From: Corynebacterium accolens
GTDB taxonomy: Bacteria; Actinomycetota; Actinomycetes; Mycobacteriales; Mycobacteriaceae
Length of the DNA stretch: 64,000 nt
Direction of reading: 5' to 3'
NCBI RefSeq assembly: GCF_023520795.1
Contig: NZ_CP046605.1
Span: forward strand, 1,054,001-1,118,000
The stretch's first letter is position 1, and each line of letters opens with the position of its first letter. The notes under the pieces were generated by a model. The model was given only the letters and a program-made list of their open reading frames with translations, was not told the DNA's origin and searched no databases. Shown piece after piece: positions 41,568 to 51,337 of the stretch. Position numbers and translations under genes: made by a program.

Positions 41568-43055
41568 ATGACCAACGTTGTTGTACCTGCGGAGGGACTG
41601 ACCTCTTTGACCGCCGCCGAGCTGGCGGACAAGATTCACGCGCGCGAGGTGACTTCCCGCGAGGTTACCCAGGCCTTTTTGGACCGCATTGCGGAAACCA
41701 ATCCCGAACTTAACTCCTTCCTGCACGTGGGGCAGGTGGAAGCATTGGCGGCTGCCGATGCCGTGGATAAGGCCCTCGATGCCGGCGAAAAGCCCGCATC
41801 GGCATTGGCCGGCGTGCCGCTGGCCCTAAAAGACCTGCTGGTTACTACCGATGCCCCCACCACCGCCGCATCCAAGATGCTCGAGGGCTACATGTCTCCG
41901 TATGACGCGACGGTGACCAAGCGTCTGCGCGAGGCCGGCATCCCGATCCTGGGCAAGACGAACCTGGACGAGTTTGCGATGGGTTCGTCCAATGAGAACT
42001 CCGCCTTTGGCCCGGTTCACAACCCGTATGACACCGAGCGCACCCCGGGCGGTTCCGGTGGCGGTACCGCAGCGGCGCTGGCTTCGGGGCAGGCTCCACT
42101 GGGCATTGGTACCGATACCGGCGGTTCCATCCGCCAGCCGGCGGCGCTCACCAATACCGTGGGCGTAAAGCCCACCTACGGCACGGTGTCTCGCTATGGC
42201 CTGATCGCGGCCGCGTCCTCGCTGGACCAGGCGGGTCCCTGTGGTCGTACCGTCCTGGATACCGCGCTCTTGCACGAGGTTATTGCCGGTCACGATGCCT
42301 TCGACGCCACATCTGTGGACAAGCCGGTTGCCCCCGTGGTGGAGGCCGCCCGCGAAGGCGCGAATGGGGACCTGAGCGGCGTCAAGGTAGGCCTTATCAA
42401 GCAATTCGAGCGCGATGGCTGGCAGGACGGCGTGATGGAGAACTACCACGCCGCCGTGGAACAGCTGCGCGAGCAGGGCGCGGAAATCGTCGAGGTGGAC
42501 TGCCCGCACTTCGATGAGGCCTTGGCCGCCTACTACCTGATCATGCCGTGTGAGGTCTCGTCCAACCTGGCCCGCTTCGATGGCATGCGCTATGGCCTGC
42601 GTGCTGGCGATGACGGATCCCACTCCGCGGAGCAGGTCATGTCCCAGTCCCGCGCAGAGGGATTCGGACCCGAGGTCAAGCGCCGCATCATGCTGGGCAC
42701 GTATGCGCTGTCCGTGGGCTACTACGATGCCTACTACCTGCAGGCGCAGCGCGTGCGCACCCTCGTGGCCCAGGACTTTGCCCGCGCCTTCGAGCAGGTT
42801 GACGTGCTGGTCTCGCCCACCACCCCGACCACCGCGTTCAAGCTGGGGGAGAAGGCCGAAGACCCCATGGCGATGTACAACTTCGACCTGTGCACCTTGC
42901 CGCTCAACCTCGCCGGCCTGTGCGGCATGTCCGTGCCTTCCGGCATGGCAGCCGATACCAACCTGCCTACCGGTTTGCAGATCATGGCACCGGCTTTCCA
43001 GGATGATCGCCTGTACAAGGTGGGTGCGGCCTACGAAGCGAAGCGCCAAAACTAG
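41568..43055 (+). CDS. gatA: Asp/Glu-tRNA amidotransferase subunit A
   Basis: Amidase that supplies ammonia for conversion of Glu-tRNA(Gln) and Asp-tRNA(Asn). 495 residues with the amidase Lys in [10 protein letters not shown] near 84 and the Ser-rich signature [14 protein letters not shown] then [12 protein letters not shown] near 160-190. gatB, the third subunit gene, lies 5.4 kb downstream, an arrangement with pfkA between that is usual in Corynebacterium. Confidence 0.96.
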   Translation: MTNVVVPAEGLTSLTAAELADKIHAREVTSREVTQAFLDRIAETNPELNSFLHVGQVEALAAADAVDKALDAGEKPASALAGVPLALKDLLVTTDAPTTAASKMLEGYMSPYDATVTKRLREAGIPILGKTNLDEFAMGSSNENSAFGPVHNPYDTERTPGGSGGGTAAALASGQAPLGIGTDTGGSIRQPAALTNTVGVKPTYGTVSRYGLIAAASSLDQAGPCGRTVLDTALLHEVIAGHDAFDATSVDKPVAPVVEAAREGANGDLSGVKVGLIKQFERDGWQDGVMENYHAAVEQLREQGAEIVEVDCPHFDEALAAYYLIMPCEVSSNLARFDGMRYGLRAGDDGSHSAEQVMSQSRAEGFGPEVKRRIMLGTYALSVGYYDAYYLQAQRVRTLVAQDFARAFEQVDVLVSPTTPTTAFKLGEKAEDPMAMYNFDLCTLPLNLAGLCGMSVPSGMAADTNLPTGLQIMAPAFQDDRLYKVGAAYEAKRQN

Positions 43056-43117
43056 CCGCGCTATTTAAAATAGTTGTCACTGTGAAATAGCTGCGGATTA
43101 GATAACGATTCGTTTAC

Positions 43118-43147
43118 ACCCCTGTCGGATGCCCATCCGGCAGGGGT
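43118..43147. other. Inverted repeat between gatA and META protein gene
   Basis: A 14-bp near-perfect stem (ACCCCTGTCGGATG with CATCCGGCAGGGGT) with a 2-base loop. The last base is the first base of the -10 box TAAATT. It may be a gatA terminator without T-run or an operator for the next gene. Confidence 0.7.
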
Positions 43148-43152
43148 AAATT
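43147..43152 (+). promoter_or_regulatory. -10 box of leaderless META protein gene
   Basis: TAAATT, 7 bases before ATG 43160, abutting the inverted repeat. Confidence 0.6.
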
Positions 43153-43159
43153 ACTGGGT

Positions 43160-43693
43160 ATGACTTTGAAAAAGATTGCAACCGCGACGATGTCCGTCTC
43201 CGCAGCTGCGCTCATGGCCATGGGCGTAGCAAACGCTGAACAGCCCGCAGCAACTCCCAAACCAGCAGAAAACCCCGCACCGGTTGAGCCCGGTACCGAG
43301 GTAGCAGACTCCACCGCCAAGAGCGACCTGGTGGAATCCCTGCCGGCAGACGCTGACAAGCTGGTGCCGAATATCGAGGGCCAGACCATCACCGGTGAGC
43401 TGCACTCCGTCAAGGAAGACGGCAAGTTCACCGTGCAGTTCGACAAGGATCAGTCCTTGGTCCTCAACGATGGCTGCAATACCTACACCACCTCCTACGA
43501 TGTGGATAAGGACGGCACCATCCACGTAGGTGACTTCGCCTCCACCTTGGCGGCATGCGATGACCACACCCAGGAGCTTTCTGATTCGCTGCGTGACGTC
43601 CTCGAGTCCGAGCCTTCCTTCTACGCCCTGCCTGACGGCCAGGCCGCACTGGGCACTGAGGACAACGCCGTTGTCTTCAACGTCGTTGAGTAA
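43160..43693 (+). CDS. Secreted META (HslJ-like) domain protein
   Basis: 177 residues. Signal peptide about 1-26 (cleavage near VANA-EQ), Pro/Ala-rich linker to about 45, then a META-like domain with VLNDGCNTYTTSYDV near 100 and TLAACDDHTQEL near 132; the two Cys probably pair. META proteins are linked to heat-shock or novobiocin resistance in E. coli (HslJ), but the role here is unknown. No lipobox cysteine, so it is secreted, not a lipoprotein. Confidence 0.75.
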   Translation: MTLKKIATATMSVSAAALMAMGVANAEQPAATPKPAENPAPVEPGTEVADSTAKSDLVESLPADADKLVPNIEGQTITGELHSVKEDGKFTVQFDKDQSLVLNDGCNTYTTSYDVDKDGTIHVGDFASTLAACDDHTQELSDSLRDVLESEPSFYALPDGQAALGTEDNAVVFNVVE

Positions 43694-43710
43694 ATACTCA
43701 CAAGACCACT

Positions 43711-43749
43711 CAGCACCATGATCCTCCTTGGCGGGGGCCCATGGTGCTG
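43711..43749. terminator. Bidirectional terminator between convergent genes
   Basis: CAGCACCATG (43711-43720) pairs with CATGGTGCTG (43740-43749), a perfect 10-bp stem between the META gene and the facing small membrane protein gene. Confidence 0.8.
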
Positions 43750-43770
43750 TTGTGTATGTGGTGGGGTGGA

Positions 43771-44094
43771 CTACTTGGCATCGGAAAGCGCGTAGGCGGC
43801 GCCCGCAGAGGCGGCCGTCACGGCGAGGACTGCTGGCCAGGAACCAATCTTCTTTGCCAATGGGTGGGAAGCGCCGAACGCGCCGACGTACAGGGCGGAC
43901 AGGCCAGCGGTCGTGGCTGGGTTGGTCTTCTTTGCCCAGGAACGGCCGGCCCACAGGCCCGCAGTGCCGAGGATGACGCCGCCGAGCGGGCGAATGCCGG
44001 TCTCGCGGGCGGTGACCCAACCACCGATGAGGCCGAGGGTAACGGTGGTGGCGGTGGATACGTCTTGTGGTTTTTTGATATCAATCATGGACAT
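43771..44094 (-). CDS. Small membrane protein, unknown function
   Basis: 107 residues with three or four hydrophobic segments (TLGLIGGWV, GGVILGTAGLWAG, AGLSALYVGAFG, AVLAVTAASAGAAYAL). No family recognised. Leaderless: TAGACT 7 bases before ATG 44094. Divergent from the MFS exporter gene with 47 bases between. Confidence 0.7.
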   Translation of the reverse strand: MSMIDIKKPQDVSTATTVTLGLIGGWVTARETGIRPLGGVILGTAGLWAGRSWAKKTNPATTAGLSALYVGAFGASHPLAKKIGSWPAVLAVTAASAGAAYALSDAK

Positions 44095-44101
44095 GGTGGC
44101 C

Positions 44102-44107
44102 AGTCTA
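44102..44107 (-). promoter_or_regulatory. -10 box of leaderless small membrane protein gene
   Basis: TAGACT, 7 bases before ATG 44094. Confidence 0.6.
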
Positions 44108-44128
44108 GGCCTGATTTGTGTGCCCCGC

Positions 44129-44134
44129 TAGAAT
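44129..44134 (+). promoter_or_regulatory. -10 box of leaderless MFS exporter gene
   Basis: TAGAAT, 7 bases before ATG 44142; this start is preferred over GTG 44118. Confidence 0.6.
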
Positions 44135-44141
44135 TCCTGCC

Positions 44142-45518
44142 ATGACTGTGGAGACTAATCTGCCACCTGAGCGCCAAGCATGGCGCGCCATGTTCGCGCT
44201 ATCCCTCGGCTTCTTCGTGTCCCTGTTGGATCAGTCGATGGTGGCCATCGCCCTGCCGGAGATTCAGGCGGATTTTGGCGCTACAGTCAATGAAATCTTG
44301 TGGGTCTCGGCCGCCTATTTGCTTGCCGTGGTGGTGCCGCTGCTCTTTACGGGGCGGCTTGGCGATGTCCTTGGCCAGCGCGCCCTATTTTGCATCGGCG
44401 TGGGGCTGTTTGGGATCGGCGCAGTAGCGTGCGCGCTGGCGCCGTCGATAGAAGTGCTCATCGTCGCGCGCATCGTGCAGGGCTTGGGAGCATCGCTGGA
44501 AATGCCACAGACGATGTCCGTTATTAACCGGGTCTTCGCCCGCGAGCGCCGTGGGCGTGCGCTGGGGGTGTGGGGGATTATCGGTTCGGTGGCATCCTTG
44601 GCCGGGCCGCTCCTCGGCGGATTCCTTGTGGCTTATTTTGGCTGGCAGGCGGCCTTTTGGGTGCACGTACCATTTGTCATTGCCGCCATCGTGCTGGCTC
44701 TGCTGTGGATACCGAAGCTGCCGACCACAGCCCAGGACATCGATAAGCCCTCGGCCATAGTCTCGCTCATCGCGCTCGGCTCGATCGTCTTTGGCATCCA
44801 ACAAGGCCCAGAGTTGGACTGGGATTGGCGGGTATTGGTGGTGCTTGCCATCGGCATTGCCGCAAGCATTGCCTTCGTGCGCCTGCAGGCTAGCGCGCAG
44901 GATCGTGGTTCCACGCCGCTGTTTCCGGTGGAGCTCTTCCACAACCGCAACTATGCGGCCGGCTCCGTGGGCATTTTGACCATGGGCTTTATGGCGGCTT
45001 CGGTCATGTTGCCGGTGATGTTGTGGCTGCAATCGGTCAAGGGGCTATCCGCCGGCGAGGCCGGCATCATCGTGGCTCCCATGGCGCTGGTCTCAATGCT
45101 GATGTCGCCCATCGCAGGCATCCTCACGGACGCGGTGAATCCGCGCCTGATGGGGCTAGTGGGTTTTAGCCTGATGATCGCCTCGCTGTGTTTGGCCTGG
45201 TGGGTCATGCATGCCGATGCCAACCCGTGGTGGCTGGCCCCGCCCATCGCCGTCTTAGGAATTGGCCAGTCCTTTATCTGGGGCTCTAATGCGGCAACGA
45301 CGCTGCGCGATATTTCACCTCACCACATGGGCGCGGCGTCGGGGGCGTATAACACCTCCCGCCAGGTGGGATCCGTGGTGGGCGTGGCCCTAGTTTCCGC
45401 CGTGATGCAAACGGGTAATCCGACAACGGCGATCATCAATTCGCTTCTCGTGATTGTCATCGCGCTGGTAGTGGGACTTATCTCCTCGCTGCGCTACGTG
45501 GACACGCTGCATGGATAA
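44142..45518 (+). CDS. MFS drug exporter, DHA2 (EmrB/QacA) family
   Basis: 458 residues with about 14 membrane helices. FVSLLDQSMVAIALPEI in helix 1 carries the Asp typical of the family, GRLGDVLGQR is motif A in loop 2-3, and GLGASLEMPQTMSVI near 120 and GVWGIIGSVASLAGPLLGG (motif C-like, GIIGS...GPLLGG) near 150 fit drug:H+ antiporters. Substrate unknown. No adjacent regulator. Confidence 0.85.
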   Translation: MTVETNLPPERQAWRAMFALSLGFFVSLLDQSMVAIALPEIQADFGATVNEILWVSAAYLLAVVVPLLFTGRLGDVLGQRALFCIGVGLFGIGAVACALAPSIEVLIVARIVQGLGASLEMPQTMSVINRVFARERRGRALGVWGIIGSVASLAGPLLGGFLVAYFGWQAAFWVHVPFVIAAIVLALLWIPKLPTTAQDIDKPSAIVSLIALGSIVFGIQQGPELDWDWRVLVVLAIGIAASIAFVRLQASAQDRGSTPLFPVELFHNRNYAAGSVGILTMGFMAASVMLPVMLWLQSVKGLSAGEAGIIVAPMALVSMLMSPIAGILTDAVNPRLMGLVGFSLMIASLCLAWWVMHADANPWWLAPPIAVLGIGQSFIWGSNAATTLRDISPHHMGAASGAYNTSRQVGSVVGVALVSAVMQTGNPTTAIINSLLVIVIALVVGLISSLRYVDTLHG

Positions 45519-45529
45519 AAATCCTGCGC

Positions 45530-45535
45530 TAAATT
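45530..45535 (+). promoter_or_regulatory. -10 box of leaderless pfkA
   Basis: TAAATT, 7 bases before ATG 45543. Confidence 0.6.
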
Positions 45536-45542
45536 GGGGGAT

Positions 45543-46574
45543 ATGCGTCTTGCTGTACTGACTTCCGGTGGCGATTGCCCCGGCTTGAATGCTGTAATCC
45601 GTGCGGTTGTGCGAACCGCATCCAACGAATTCGGCGATACCGTCGTGGGTTACGAAGACGGGTGGGTTGGACTCTTAGAAGACCGCCGGCGCGATCTTTA
45701 CGACGATGCCGGTATCGACCGGATTCTCTTGCGCGGCGGCACCATTTTGGGCACCGGTCGGCTGCACCCCGATAAATTTAAGGCCGGCCTGGAGCAGATC
45801 AAGACGAATATGCGCGAGGCCGAGGTCGATGCCCTCGTTGCCATCGGCGGCGAAGGCACGCTCAAGGGTGCTAAGTGGCTCAACGATAATGGCATCCCCG
45901 TTGTAGGCGTGCCGAAGACCATTGACAATGACGTCAACGCCACGGACTATACCTTCGGCTTCGATACCGCGGTATCGGTGGCAACGGATGCGATCGACCG
46001 CCTGCACACGACGGCGGAGTCCCACAACCGCATCCTCATCGTGGAGGTCATGGGCCGCCACGTGGGCTGGATTGCTTTGCACGCAGGCATGGCCGGCGGC
46101 GCACACTACACCGTGATTCCAGAAGAGCCCTTCGATATCGCGGAGATTACCAAGGCGATGGAACGCCGCTTCCAGATGGGCGAGAAGTACGGCATCATTT
46201 GCGTGGCCGAAGGTGCCCTGCCAAAGGAGGGCACCATGGAGTTTGAAGCCGGTGGCGTCGACCAGTTTGGCCACCAAACCTTCAATGGGATTGGCCAGGT
46301 CATTGGCGATGAAATCAATAAACGCACCGGCTATGACGTGCGTACCACCGTGTTGGGCCACATCCAGCGCGGCGGAACGCCCACCGCGTATGACCGCGTC
46401 CTGGCGACCCGCTACGGCGTGCACGCTGCCCGCGCGGCGCACAATGGGGACTCGGGAATGTGCGTTGCCCTGCACGGCGAAGATATCGACCTCGTGCCAT
46501 TGGAAGAGGCCGTGGGTACGCTGAAGACGGTGCCCGATGCCCGCTACCGCAATGCGCAGGCCCTCTTCGGTTAA
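45543..46574 (+). CDS. pfkA: 6-phosphofructokinase
   Basis: Phosphorylates fructose 6-phosphate in glycolysis. 343 residues. [13 protein letters not shown] (8-20), GGEGTLKGA (102-110), PKTIDNDV (124-131) with the catalytic Asp, and MGRHVGW near 174 are visible. Gly105 and neighbours point to ATP use while K125 is at a place occupied by Lys in pyrophosphate enzymes; this mixed pattern is usual in actinobacterial ATP-PFKs. ATG 45543 is fixed by the leaderless -10. Confidence 0.95.
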   Translation: MRLAVLTSGGDCPGLNAVIRAVVRTASNEFGDTVVGYEDGWVGLLEDRRRDLYDDAGIDRILLRGGTILGTGRLHPDKFKAGLEQIKTNMREAEVDALVAIGGEGTLKGAKWLNDNGIPVVGVPKTIDNDVNATDYTFGFDTAVSVATDAIDRLHTTAESHNRILIVEVMGRHVGWIALHAGMAGGAHYTVIPEEPFDIAEITKAMERRFQMGEKYGIICVAEGALPKEGTMEFEAGGVDQFGHQTFNGIGQVIGDEINKRTGYDVRTTVLGHIQRGGTPTAYDRVLATRYGVHAARAAHNGDSGMCVALHGEDIDLVPLEEAVGTLKTVPDARYRNAQALFG

Positions 46575-46611
46575 GGCCCGTTAAACCTCCGCCGTCTCGA
46601 ATATTAAGATC

Positions 46612-46642
46612 GCCCTCTCACATGGTGGGAGGGTATTCTTTT
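46612..46642 (+). terminator. Terminator after pfkA
   Basis: CCCTCTCAC (46613-46621) pairs with GTGGGAGGG (46625-46633) around ATG, then TATTCTTTT. The same bases provide the -10 box TATTCT (46634-46639) of the next gene. Confidence 0.75.
46634..46639 (+). promoter_or_regulatory. Candidate -10 box of leaderless symporter gene
   Basis: TATTCT, 7 bases before ATG 46647. Confidence 0.4.
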
Positions 46643-46646
46643 GTTT

Positions 46647-47612
46647 ATGAGTACCAATAGCGCTACAGAAAAACAGGAAGAACGGCAGGCGCTCATCGCG
46701 GCGCTGGGCTTTCCCATACTCGTTATCATCGGTGGCATTATTGGCTACATCGCCCCGAATACTGCGGCATCCTTTGCCCCGCAGGTAACCCCGCTGCTGG
46801 GCATCGTCATGTTCGGCATGGGGCTTACCCTCAAGCCTGTCGATTTTGTGCTCGTGGTGCGACGGCCGCTGCCGGTGGTGCTTGGCGTGGTGGCACAGTT
46901 CGTCATTATGCCGCTGATCGCGCTCGCCGTGGTGGCAGTCATGGACCTGCCAGAGGCGGTTGCGGCCGGAGTGATTTTGGTCGGCTGCGCCCCAGGCGGC
47001 ACGAGCTCTAACGTGGTGTCCTACTTAGCGCGCGGCGATGTCGCGCTTTCGGTGACCATGACCTCCATCTCCACGCTCTTGGCGCCCATCCTCACCCCGC
47101 TTTTGACCTTGTGGTTGGCGGGCGAATACATGCCGGTCTCCGCGGCGTCGATGGCGTGGTCCATCGTCAAGGTGGTGCTCGTTCCGGTCATCGCGGGCAT
47201 CGTCATCGGCATGCTGCTTCCACGGCTCGTGGCAAAGATTCAGGCGGCATTGCCGTGGATCTCCGTTACCGCGATTGCCTTGATCGTGTGCATTGTTGTT
47301 GGTGGCGCACATGACAATATAGCCACCGCCGGTGCGCTGGTCTTTGCCGCTGTGGTCATTCACAATGCGTGCGGCTATGGCTTGGGCTACCTCGCAGGCC
47401 TTTTTACCCGCCAGCCGGTTCCGGTCCGCCGCACCATGGCTGTGGAGGTAGGAATGCAGAATTCCGGGTTAGCCACCAGCCTTGCCTCTTCCTATATGAG
47501 CCCACTGGCCGCCTTGCCCGGCGCCGTCTTTTCTGTGTGGCACAACTTGTCCGGCGCGATCTTGGCTGCCCTGTGCCGCTTTAGCGATGCCCGCAAGGCC
47601 AAAGCCAGCTAA
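46647..47612 (+). CDS. Bile acid:sodium symporter (BASS) family transporter
   Basis: 321 residues with nine or ten membrane helices. GIVMFGMGLTL near 55, CAPGGTSSNVVSYLARGDVALS near 113-134 (read CAPGGTSSNV and ARGDVALSV) and VEVGMQNSGLATSLA near 270 are the sodium-site and crossover motifs of the family. Bacterial members carry keto acids, pantothenate or other organic anions; substrate here unknown. Ends 4 bases inside the facing gene. Confidence 0.88.
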   Translation: MSTNSATEKQEERQALIAALGFPILVIIGGIIGYIAPNTAASFAPQVTPLLGIVMFGMGLTLKPVDFVLVVRRPLPVVLGVVAQFVIMPLIALAVVAVMDLPEAVAAGVILVGCAPGGTSSNVVSYLARGDVALSVTMTSISTLLAPILTPLLTLWLAGEYMPVSAASMAWSIVKVVLVPVIAGIVIGMLLPRLVAKIQAALPWISVTAIALIVCIVVGGAHDNIATAGALVFAAVVIHNACGYGLGYLAGLFTRQPVPVRRTMAVEVGMQNSGLATSLASSYMSPLAALPGAVFSVWHNLSGAILAALCRFSDARKAKAS

Positions 47613-48394
47613 AAATGAATGGTGACAGCGGGGAAGTTCTGGTCTACGAACCAGGGCTCCTCTGTGATGGTGAGTGGGGCTTGGCCTTCCTCGAAGGCCA
47701 AGGTATCGCCGCCTTTGACGGTGGCGCCTTGCAGGATGTGGTCGGCGATATTTGCCAGCTTGTAATAGAGATCCGTGGGATCCATCGAGCTGGTGCGCGC
47801 CTGGATTTCCGGGTGGCCCGCTTGGACCAGTCCCATGGAATAGCCGCGGAGCTCGCCGTCCGATTGCGTAATCCACACCGGCGCGATGTGCATGGGGGCG
47901 AGGTTATTGCGCACGGCATCGTTAAACATCGCCGGAGAGATGGAGACGTTGCCGCGCGGGTTATGGATGATAAGGCAGTTGGGGTGCTGGACTACCGCGG
48001 ACGTCGCCTGGGATAGCAGCTCTAGGTGCTCGCGGCGCGGCTCGCGGAATTGGTGGGAGAGGTTGTGTTCCTGGTTGTCCGGAAGGACCGAGACCAGTAC
48101 CTGGGCTCCCGCGGTATCGAGGTCGCCGGCATCAGCGCTCAATATGGGGTGGAGGCCGTAACTATCTGGGGTGGGTGCAGAATCGATGGTCTGGTAGTGC
48201 AGGACAAACGCGCCATCGATAGGAACTACGAGGCTGCCCGGGTTCTTGCCGGGAGTAATCTCGCCGGCACGCCCCGAAAAGGTCCCGGTAACGGCCTCTT
48301 TGATCTCTTCGGTAGAGGGCGCGGTGGAAAAGACCGCGATGTTAATCAGTGGGGCATCGACAAGCGAAGTGTCTACTGTATGTGGAGTCGTCAT
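47609..48394 (-). CDS. Conserved protein of unknown function, possibly DUF4261
   Basis: 261 residues, no signal peptide or membrane helix. LINIAVFSTAPSTEEI near 16, GAFVLHYQTIDSAPTP near 60, HPNCLIIHNPRGNVSISP near 135 and PAVTIHF at the end. The pattern reminds me of DUF4261 proteins, but I am not sure. Start ATG 48394 is 7 bases after TAGGGT; the frame stays open far upstream, which is antisense to gatB. Divergent from gatB with 57 bases between. Confidence 0.65.
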   Translation of the reverse strand: MTTPHTVDTSLVDAPLINIAVFSTAPSTEEIKEAVTGTFSGRAGEITPGKNPGSLVVPIDGAFVLHYQTIDSAPTPDSYGLHPILSADAGDLDTAGAQVLVSVLPDNQEHNLSHQFREPRREHLELLSQATSAVVQHPNCLIIHNPRGNVSISPAMFNDAVRNNLAPMHIAPVWITQSDGELRGYSMGLVQAGHPEIQARTSSMDPTDLYYKLANIADHILQGATVKGGDTLAFEEGQAPLTITEEPWFVDQNFPAVTIHF

Positions 48395-48401
48395 GACAGT
48401 C

Positions 48402-48407
48402 ACCCTA
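48402..48407 (-). promoter_or_regulatory. -10 box of leaderless unknown gene
   Basis: TAGGGT, 7 bases before ATG 48394. Confidence 0.5.
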
Positions 48408-48438
48408 GGGGCTAGCGCGCGAGAGTGCACGGACGTAT

Positions 48439-48444
48439 TAAGAT
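48439..48444 (+). promoter_or_regulatory. Candidate -10 box of leaderless gatB
   Basis: TAAGAT, 7 bases before ATG 48452; it decides this start over ATG 48443 and GTG 48425. Confidence 0.45.
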
Positions 48445-48451
48445 GGCACGC

Positions 48452-49957
48452 ATGACTGCTGCGATGTATGACCTGATGGACTTCGACGAGGTCCTCGACA
48501 AGTATGAACCGGTAATGGGCATGGAAGTCCACGTGGAGCTGGATACGGAAACCAAGATGTTTTCCACTTCTGCCACGAACTTCAGCGCAGCCCCTAACTC
48601 CAATACCGATCCGGTATCGCTGGGCCTTCCCGGGGCTCTTCCCGTGGTTAATTCCAAGGGTGTGGAGGGTGCAATCAAGATTGGCCTGGCGCTTAATTGC
48701 TCCATCGCGGAGTCCTCGCGCTTTGCCCGCAAGAATTATTTCTACCCAGACCAGCCAAAGAACTACCAGATCTCCCAGTATGATGAGCCGATTGCCTATG
48801 ACGGCTACCTCGACGTCGTGCTGGAAGACGGCACGGAATGGCGCGTGGAAATTGAGCGCGCCCACATGGAAGAAGACACCGGTAAGCTGACCCACCTGGG
48901 TGGCGCCGACGGTCGCATCCACGGCGCTACCGCATCCCTGGTGGACTGCAACCGCGCGGGCATTCCGCTCATTGAGATCGTTACCAAGCCCATCATCGGT
49001 GCCGGCGAGCGCGCCCCTGAGGTGGCAAAGGCCTATGTTTCGGCGCTGCGCGAGCTCGTCGCCGCATTGGGCGTGTCCGATGCCCGCATGGATCAAGGCT
49101 CCATGCGCGTGGACTCCAACCTTTCCTTGCGCCCTATCGGCCAAGAAGAATTCGGTACCCGTACCGAGACGAAGAACATCAACTCCATGCGCTCTGTTGA
49201 ACAGGCCGTGCGCTTTGAGATGCAGCGCCAGGCGCAGGTGCTGGAAGATGGCGGCAGCATCGAGCAGGAGACCCGCCACTACCAAGAAACCGATGGCTCT
49301 ACTTCTAAGGGCCGCCCGAAGGAGACCGCGGAGGACTACCGCTACTTCAACGACCCGGATTTGCCGCCGGTCATTGCCCCGTGCGAGTGGGTAGAAGAGC
49401 TGCGCGCAACCCTTCCGGAGTTGCCGTGGGTCCGCCGCGCCCGCATCCAAAAGGAGTGGGGCATTAAGGACGAGGAGATGCGCGACCTGGTCAACGCGGG
49501 CGCGCTGGATCTCATCGTGGAGACGGTCGAAGCCGGTGCGAAGCCGGACGAGGCTCGTTCCTGGTGGGTGTCTTATCTTGCAGGTAAGGCCAATGAGCAG
49601 GACAAGACCCTGGCTGAGCTTGATATCACCCCGGCCCACATCGCCCGCGTCATTGCCTTGGTCAAGGAAGGCAAGCTGACCACCAAGCTAGCGCGCCAAG
49701 CCGTCGATGGCGTGCTGGCGGGAGAGGGCGACGTGGACGAGGTCGTCGCCAAGCGCGGCCTCGAGGTCGTGCGCGATGACGGTGCCATCGAAAAGGCCGT
49801 GGATGATGCCTTGGCCGCCAACCCGGACATCGTGGAGAAGTACCGCGCCGGCAATAAGAAGGTCACCGGTGCGATCGTCGGTGCCGTGATGAAGGCGACG
49901 CAGGGCAAGGCGGATCCGGGCCAGGTTAATAAGCTGATCGCGGAGAAGCTGAGCTAA
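48452..49957 (+). CDS. gatB: Asp/Glu-tRNA amidotransferase subunit B
   Basis: tRNA-binding and activating subunit. 501 residues with [16 protein letters not shown] near 21-36, [10 protein letters not shown] near 58, [19 protein letters not shown] near 90-108 (read [18 protein letters not shown]), the zinc-free [15 protein letters not shown] near 163, DPDLPPV near 305, and the C-terminal YqeY-like tail domain. Its partners gatC and gatA are at 41271-43055. Confidence 0.96.
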   Translation: MTAAMYDLMDFDEVLDKYEPVMGMEVHVELDTETKMFSTSATNFSAAPNSNTDPVSLGLPGALPVVNSKGVEGAIKIGLALNCSIAESSRFARKNYFYPDQPKNYQISQYDEPIAYDGYLDVVLEDGTEWRVEIERAHMEEDTGKLTHLGGADGRIHGATASLVDCNRAGIPLIEIVTKPIIGAGERAPEVAKAYVSALRELVAALGVSDARMDQGSMRVDSNLSLRPIGQEEFGTRTETKNINSMRSVEQAVRFEMQRQAQVLEDGGSIEQETRHYQETDGSTSKGRPKETAEDYRYFNDPDLPPVIAPCEWVEELRATLPELPWVRRARIQKEWGIKDEEMRDLVNAGALDLIVETVEAGAKPDEARSWWVSYLAGKANEQDKTLAELDITPAHIARVIALVKEGKLTTKLARQAVDGVLAGEGDVDEVVAKRGLEVVRDDGAIEKAVDDALAANPDIVEKYRAGNKKVTGAIVGAVMKATQGKADPGQVNKLIAEKLS

Positions 49958-49971
49958 TACGCCACTGATCG

Positions 49972-50018
49972 AGCCAGTCTTCGTCCCCGGTTCTAAAGGG
50001 GTCGGAGGCTGGCTTTTT
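49972..50018 (+). terminator. Terminator after gatB
   Basis: A 17-bp imperfect stem (AGCCAGTCTTCGTCCCC with GGGGTCGGAGGCTGGCT) with a 9-base loop, followed by TTTT. Confidence 0.9.
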
Positions 50019-50070
50019 CGGTTTTAAATTGACCATAATTTTCATTTGGGCAGGTCAGAGCGGTAAAGCG

Positions 50071-50076
50071 TAGACT
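50071..50076 (+). promoter_or_regulatory. -10 box of leaderless alcohol dehydrogenase gene
   Basis: TAGACT, 7 bases before ATG 50084. Confidence 0.65.
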
Positions 50077-50083
50077 ATGTGAC

Positions 50084-51136
50084 ATGCCAATTAAATCTAA
50101 AGTTCTGCAAAAAACGAGCCCAGATGCACCATTTCGCACCGTAGAAATCGAACGCCGCGATCCGCGCGAAGATGACGTCGTCATCGATATCAAGGCGGCG
50201 GGCATTTGCCACTCGGATATCCACACCATTCGCAATGAGTGGGGAGAGGCCCACTTCCCGCTGACGGTGGGCCACGAGATTGCCGGCGTGGTCGAAGCCG
50301 TAGGGGACAAGGTCACTAAGTTTAAGGTGGGCGACCGCGTGGGGGTCGGCTGCTTGGTCAACTCCTGTGGGGTGTGCGAGCAGTGCCGCAATGGGCAGGA
50401 GCAAAACTGCCTGAACGGCTCGGTGGGAACCTATAACTCTGAAGACGTTGATGGAACCATTACCCAGGGTGGCTATGCGCAAAAGGTCGTGGTCAATGAG
50501 AATTTCGTGTTGACGATTCCAGAAGGCCTCGACTTTGATGTTGCCGCCCCGCTCTTGTGCGCCGGTATTACCACCTACTCGCCCTTGGCCCGGTGGCAGG
50601 TCAAGGAAGGCGATAAGGTAGCCATCGTTGGCCTTGGCGGACTGGGCCACATGGGTGTGCAGATCGCCGCCGCCAAGGGGGCTGAGGTCACCGTCATTTC
50701 CCGGTCCCTGCGCAAGGAACAAGAAGCCTATGGGCTCGGCGCGAAGCGGGTACTGGCATCGGGTGAGGACCCCGATTTCTTTGCTAACCACAAGGGCGAG
50801 TTCGATCTGATTTTGTCTACCATTTCCGCCTCCTATTCCCTCAATGACTACCTGCAGCTGTTGAAGCCCCGGGGGATCATGTCTGTGGTCGGCCTGCCCC
50901 CAGAGGAATTGGGAATCACCATGGGCAACCTCGTCGGTGGCGGCAAGGTATTGACCGGAAACAATATTGGCGGCATTGCCGAAACCCAAGAGATGCTGGA
51001 CTTCTGTGCAGAACACGGTATTGGCGCGGTCATCGAAAAGGTGGGCGTTGATGACGTTGACGCAGCCTATGAGCGGGTTGTCGCCGGTGATGTAAAGTTC
51101 CGCTTCGTCATTGATACAGAAACTTTCGCGGATTAA
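50084..51136 (+). CDS. Zinc-dependent NADP alcohol/aldehyde dehydrogenase, YahK/CAD type
   Basis: 350 residues. GICHSDIH near 41 (catalytic zinc Cys), GHEIAGVVEAVGD near 63, structural-zinc cysteines in CGVCEQCRNGQEQNC near 95-109, LLCAGITTYSPL (second catalytic Cys) near 160, and Rossmann GLGGLGHMG near 183. Residues after strand 2 (ISRSLRK) suit NADPH. YahK-type enzymes reduce many aldehydes; physiological substrate unknown. Own leaderless promoter. Confidence 0.88.
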   Translation: MPIKSKVLQKTSPDAPFRTVEIERRDPREDDVVIDIKAAGICHSDIHTIRNEWGEAHFPLTVGHEIAGVVEAVGDKVTKFKVGDRVGVGCLVNSCGVCEQCRNGQEQNCLNGSVGTYNSEDVDGTITQGGYAQKVVVNENFVLTIPEGLDFDVAAPLLCAGITTYSPLARWQVKEGDKVAIVGLGGLGHMGVQIAAAKGAEVTVISRSLRKEQEAYGLGAKRVLASGEDPDFFANHKGEFDLILSTISASYSLNDYLQLLKPRGIMSVVGLPPEELGITMGNLVGGGKVLTGNNIGGIAETQEMLDFCAEHGIGAVIEKVGVDDVDAAYERVVAGDVKFRFVIDTETFAD

Positions 51137-51337
51137 GTATGTAAGCTACTTCATCGACAAAAGATGTTGTATTGTATTTCACGCACGTGCAAGTAGGATT
51201 TCGTTATTGGCTTACGTACCATGTGCACAGGAGCACACTCCTGCGCCGCGCCTCCCTGCATGCGTCGGGGGATAAGGAGGGGCCTGGAACTCGCGCACTG
51301 GTGTGTGAAAATTATCCGCTACAAAAGTTAGGCAACT

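Noticed and set aside
48395-49639. 415-codon N-terminal extension of the unknown gene at 47609
   Set aside because: Antisense to gatB; the leaderless ATG at 48394 is well supported.
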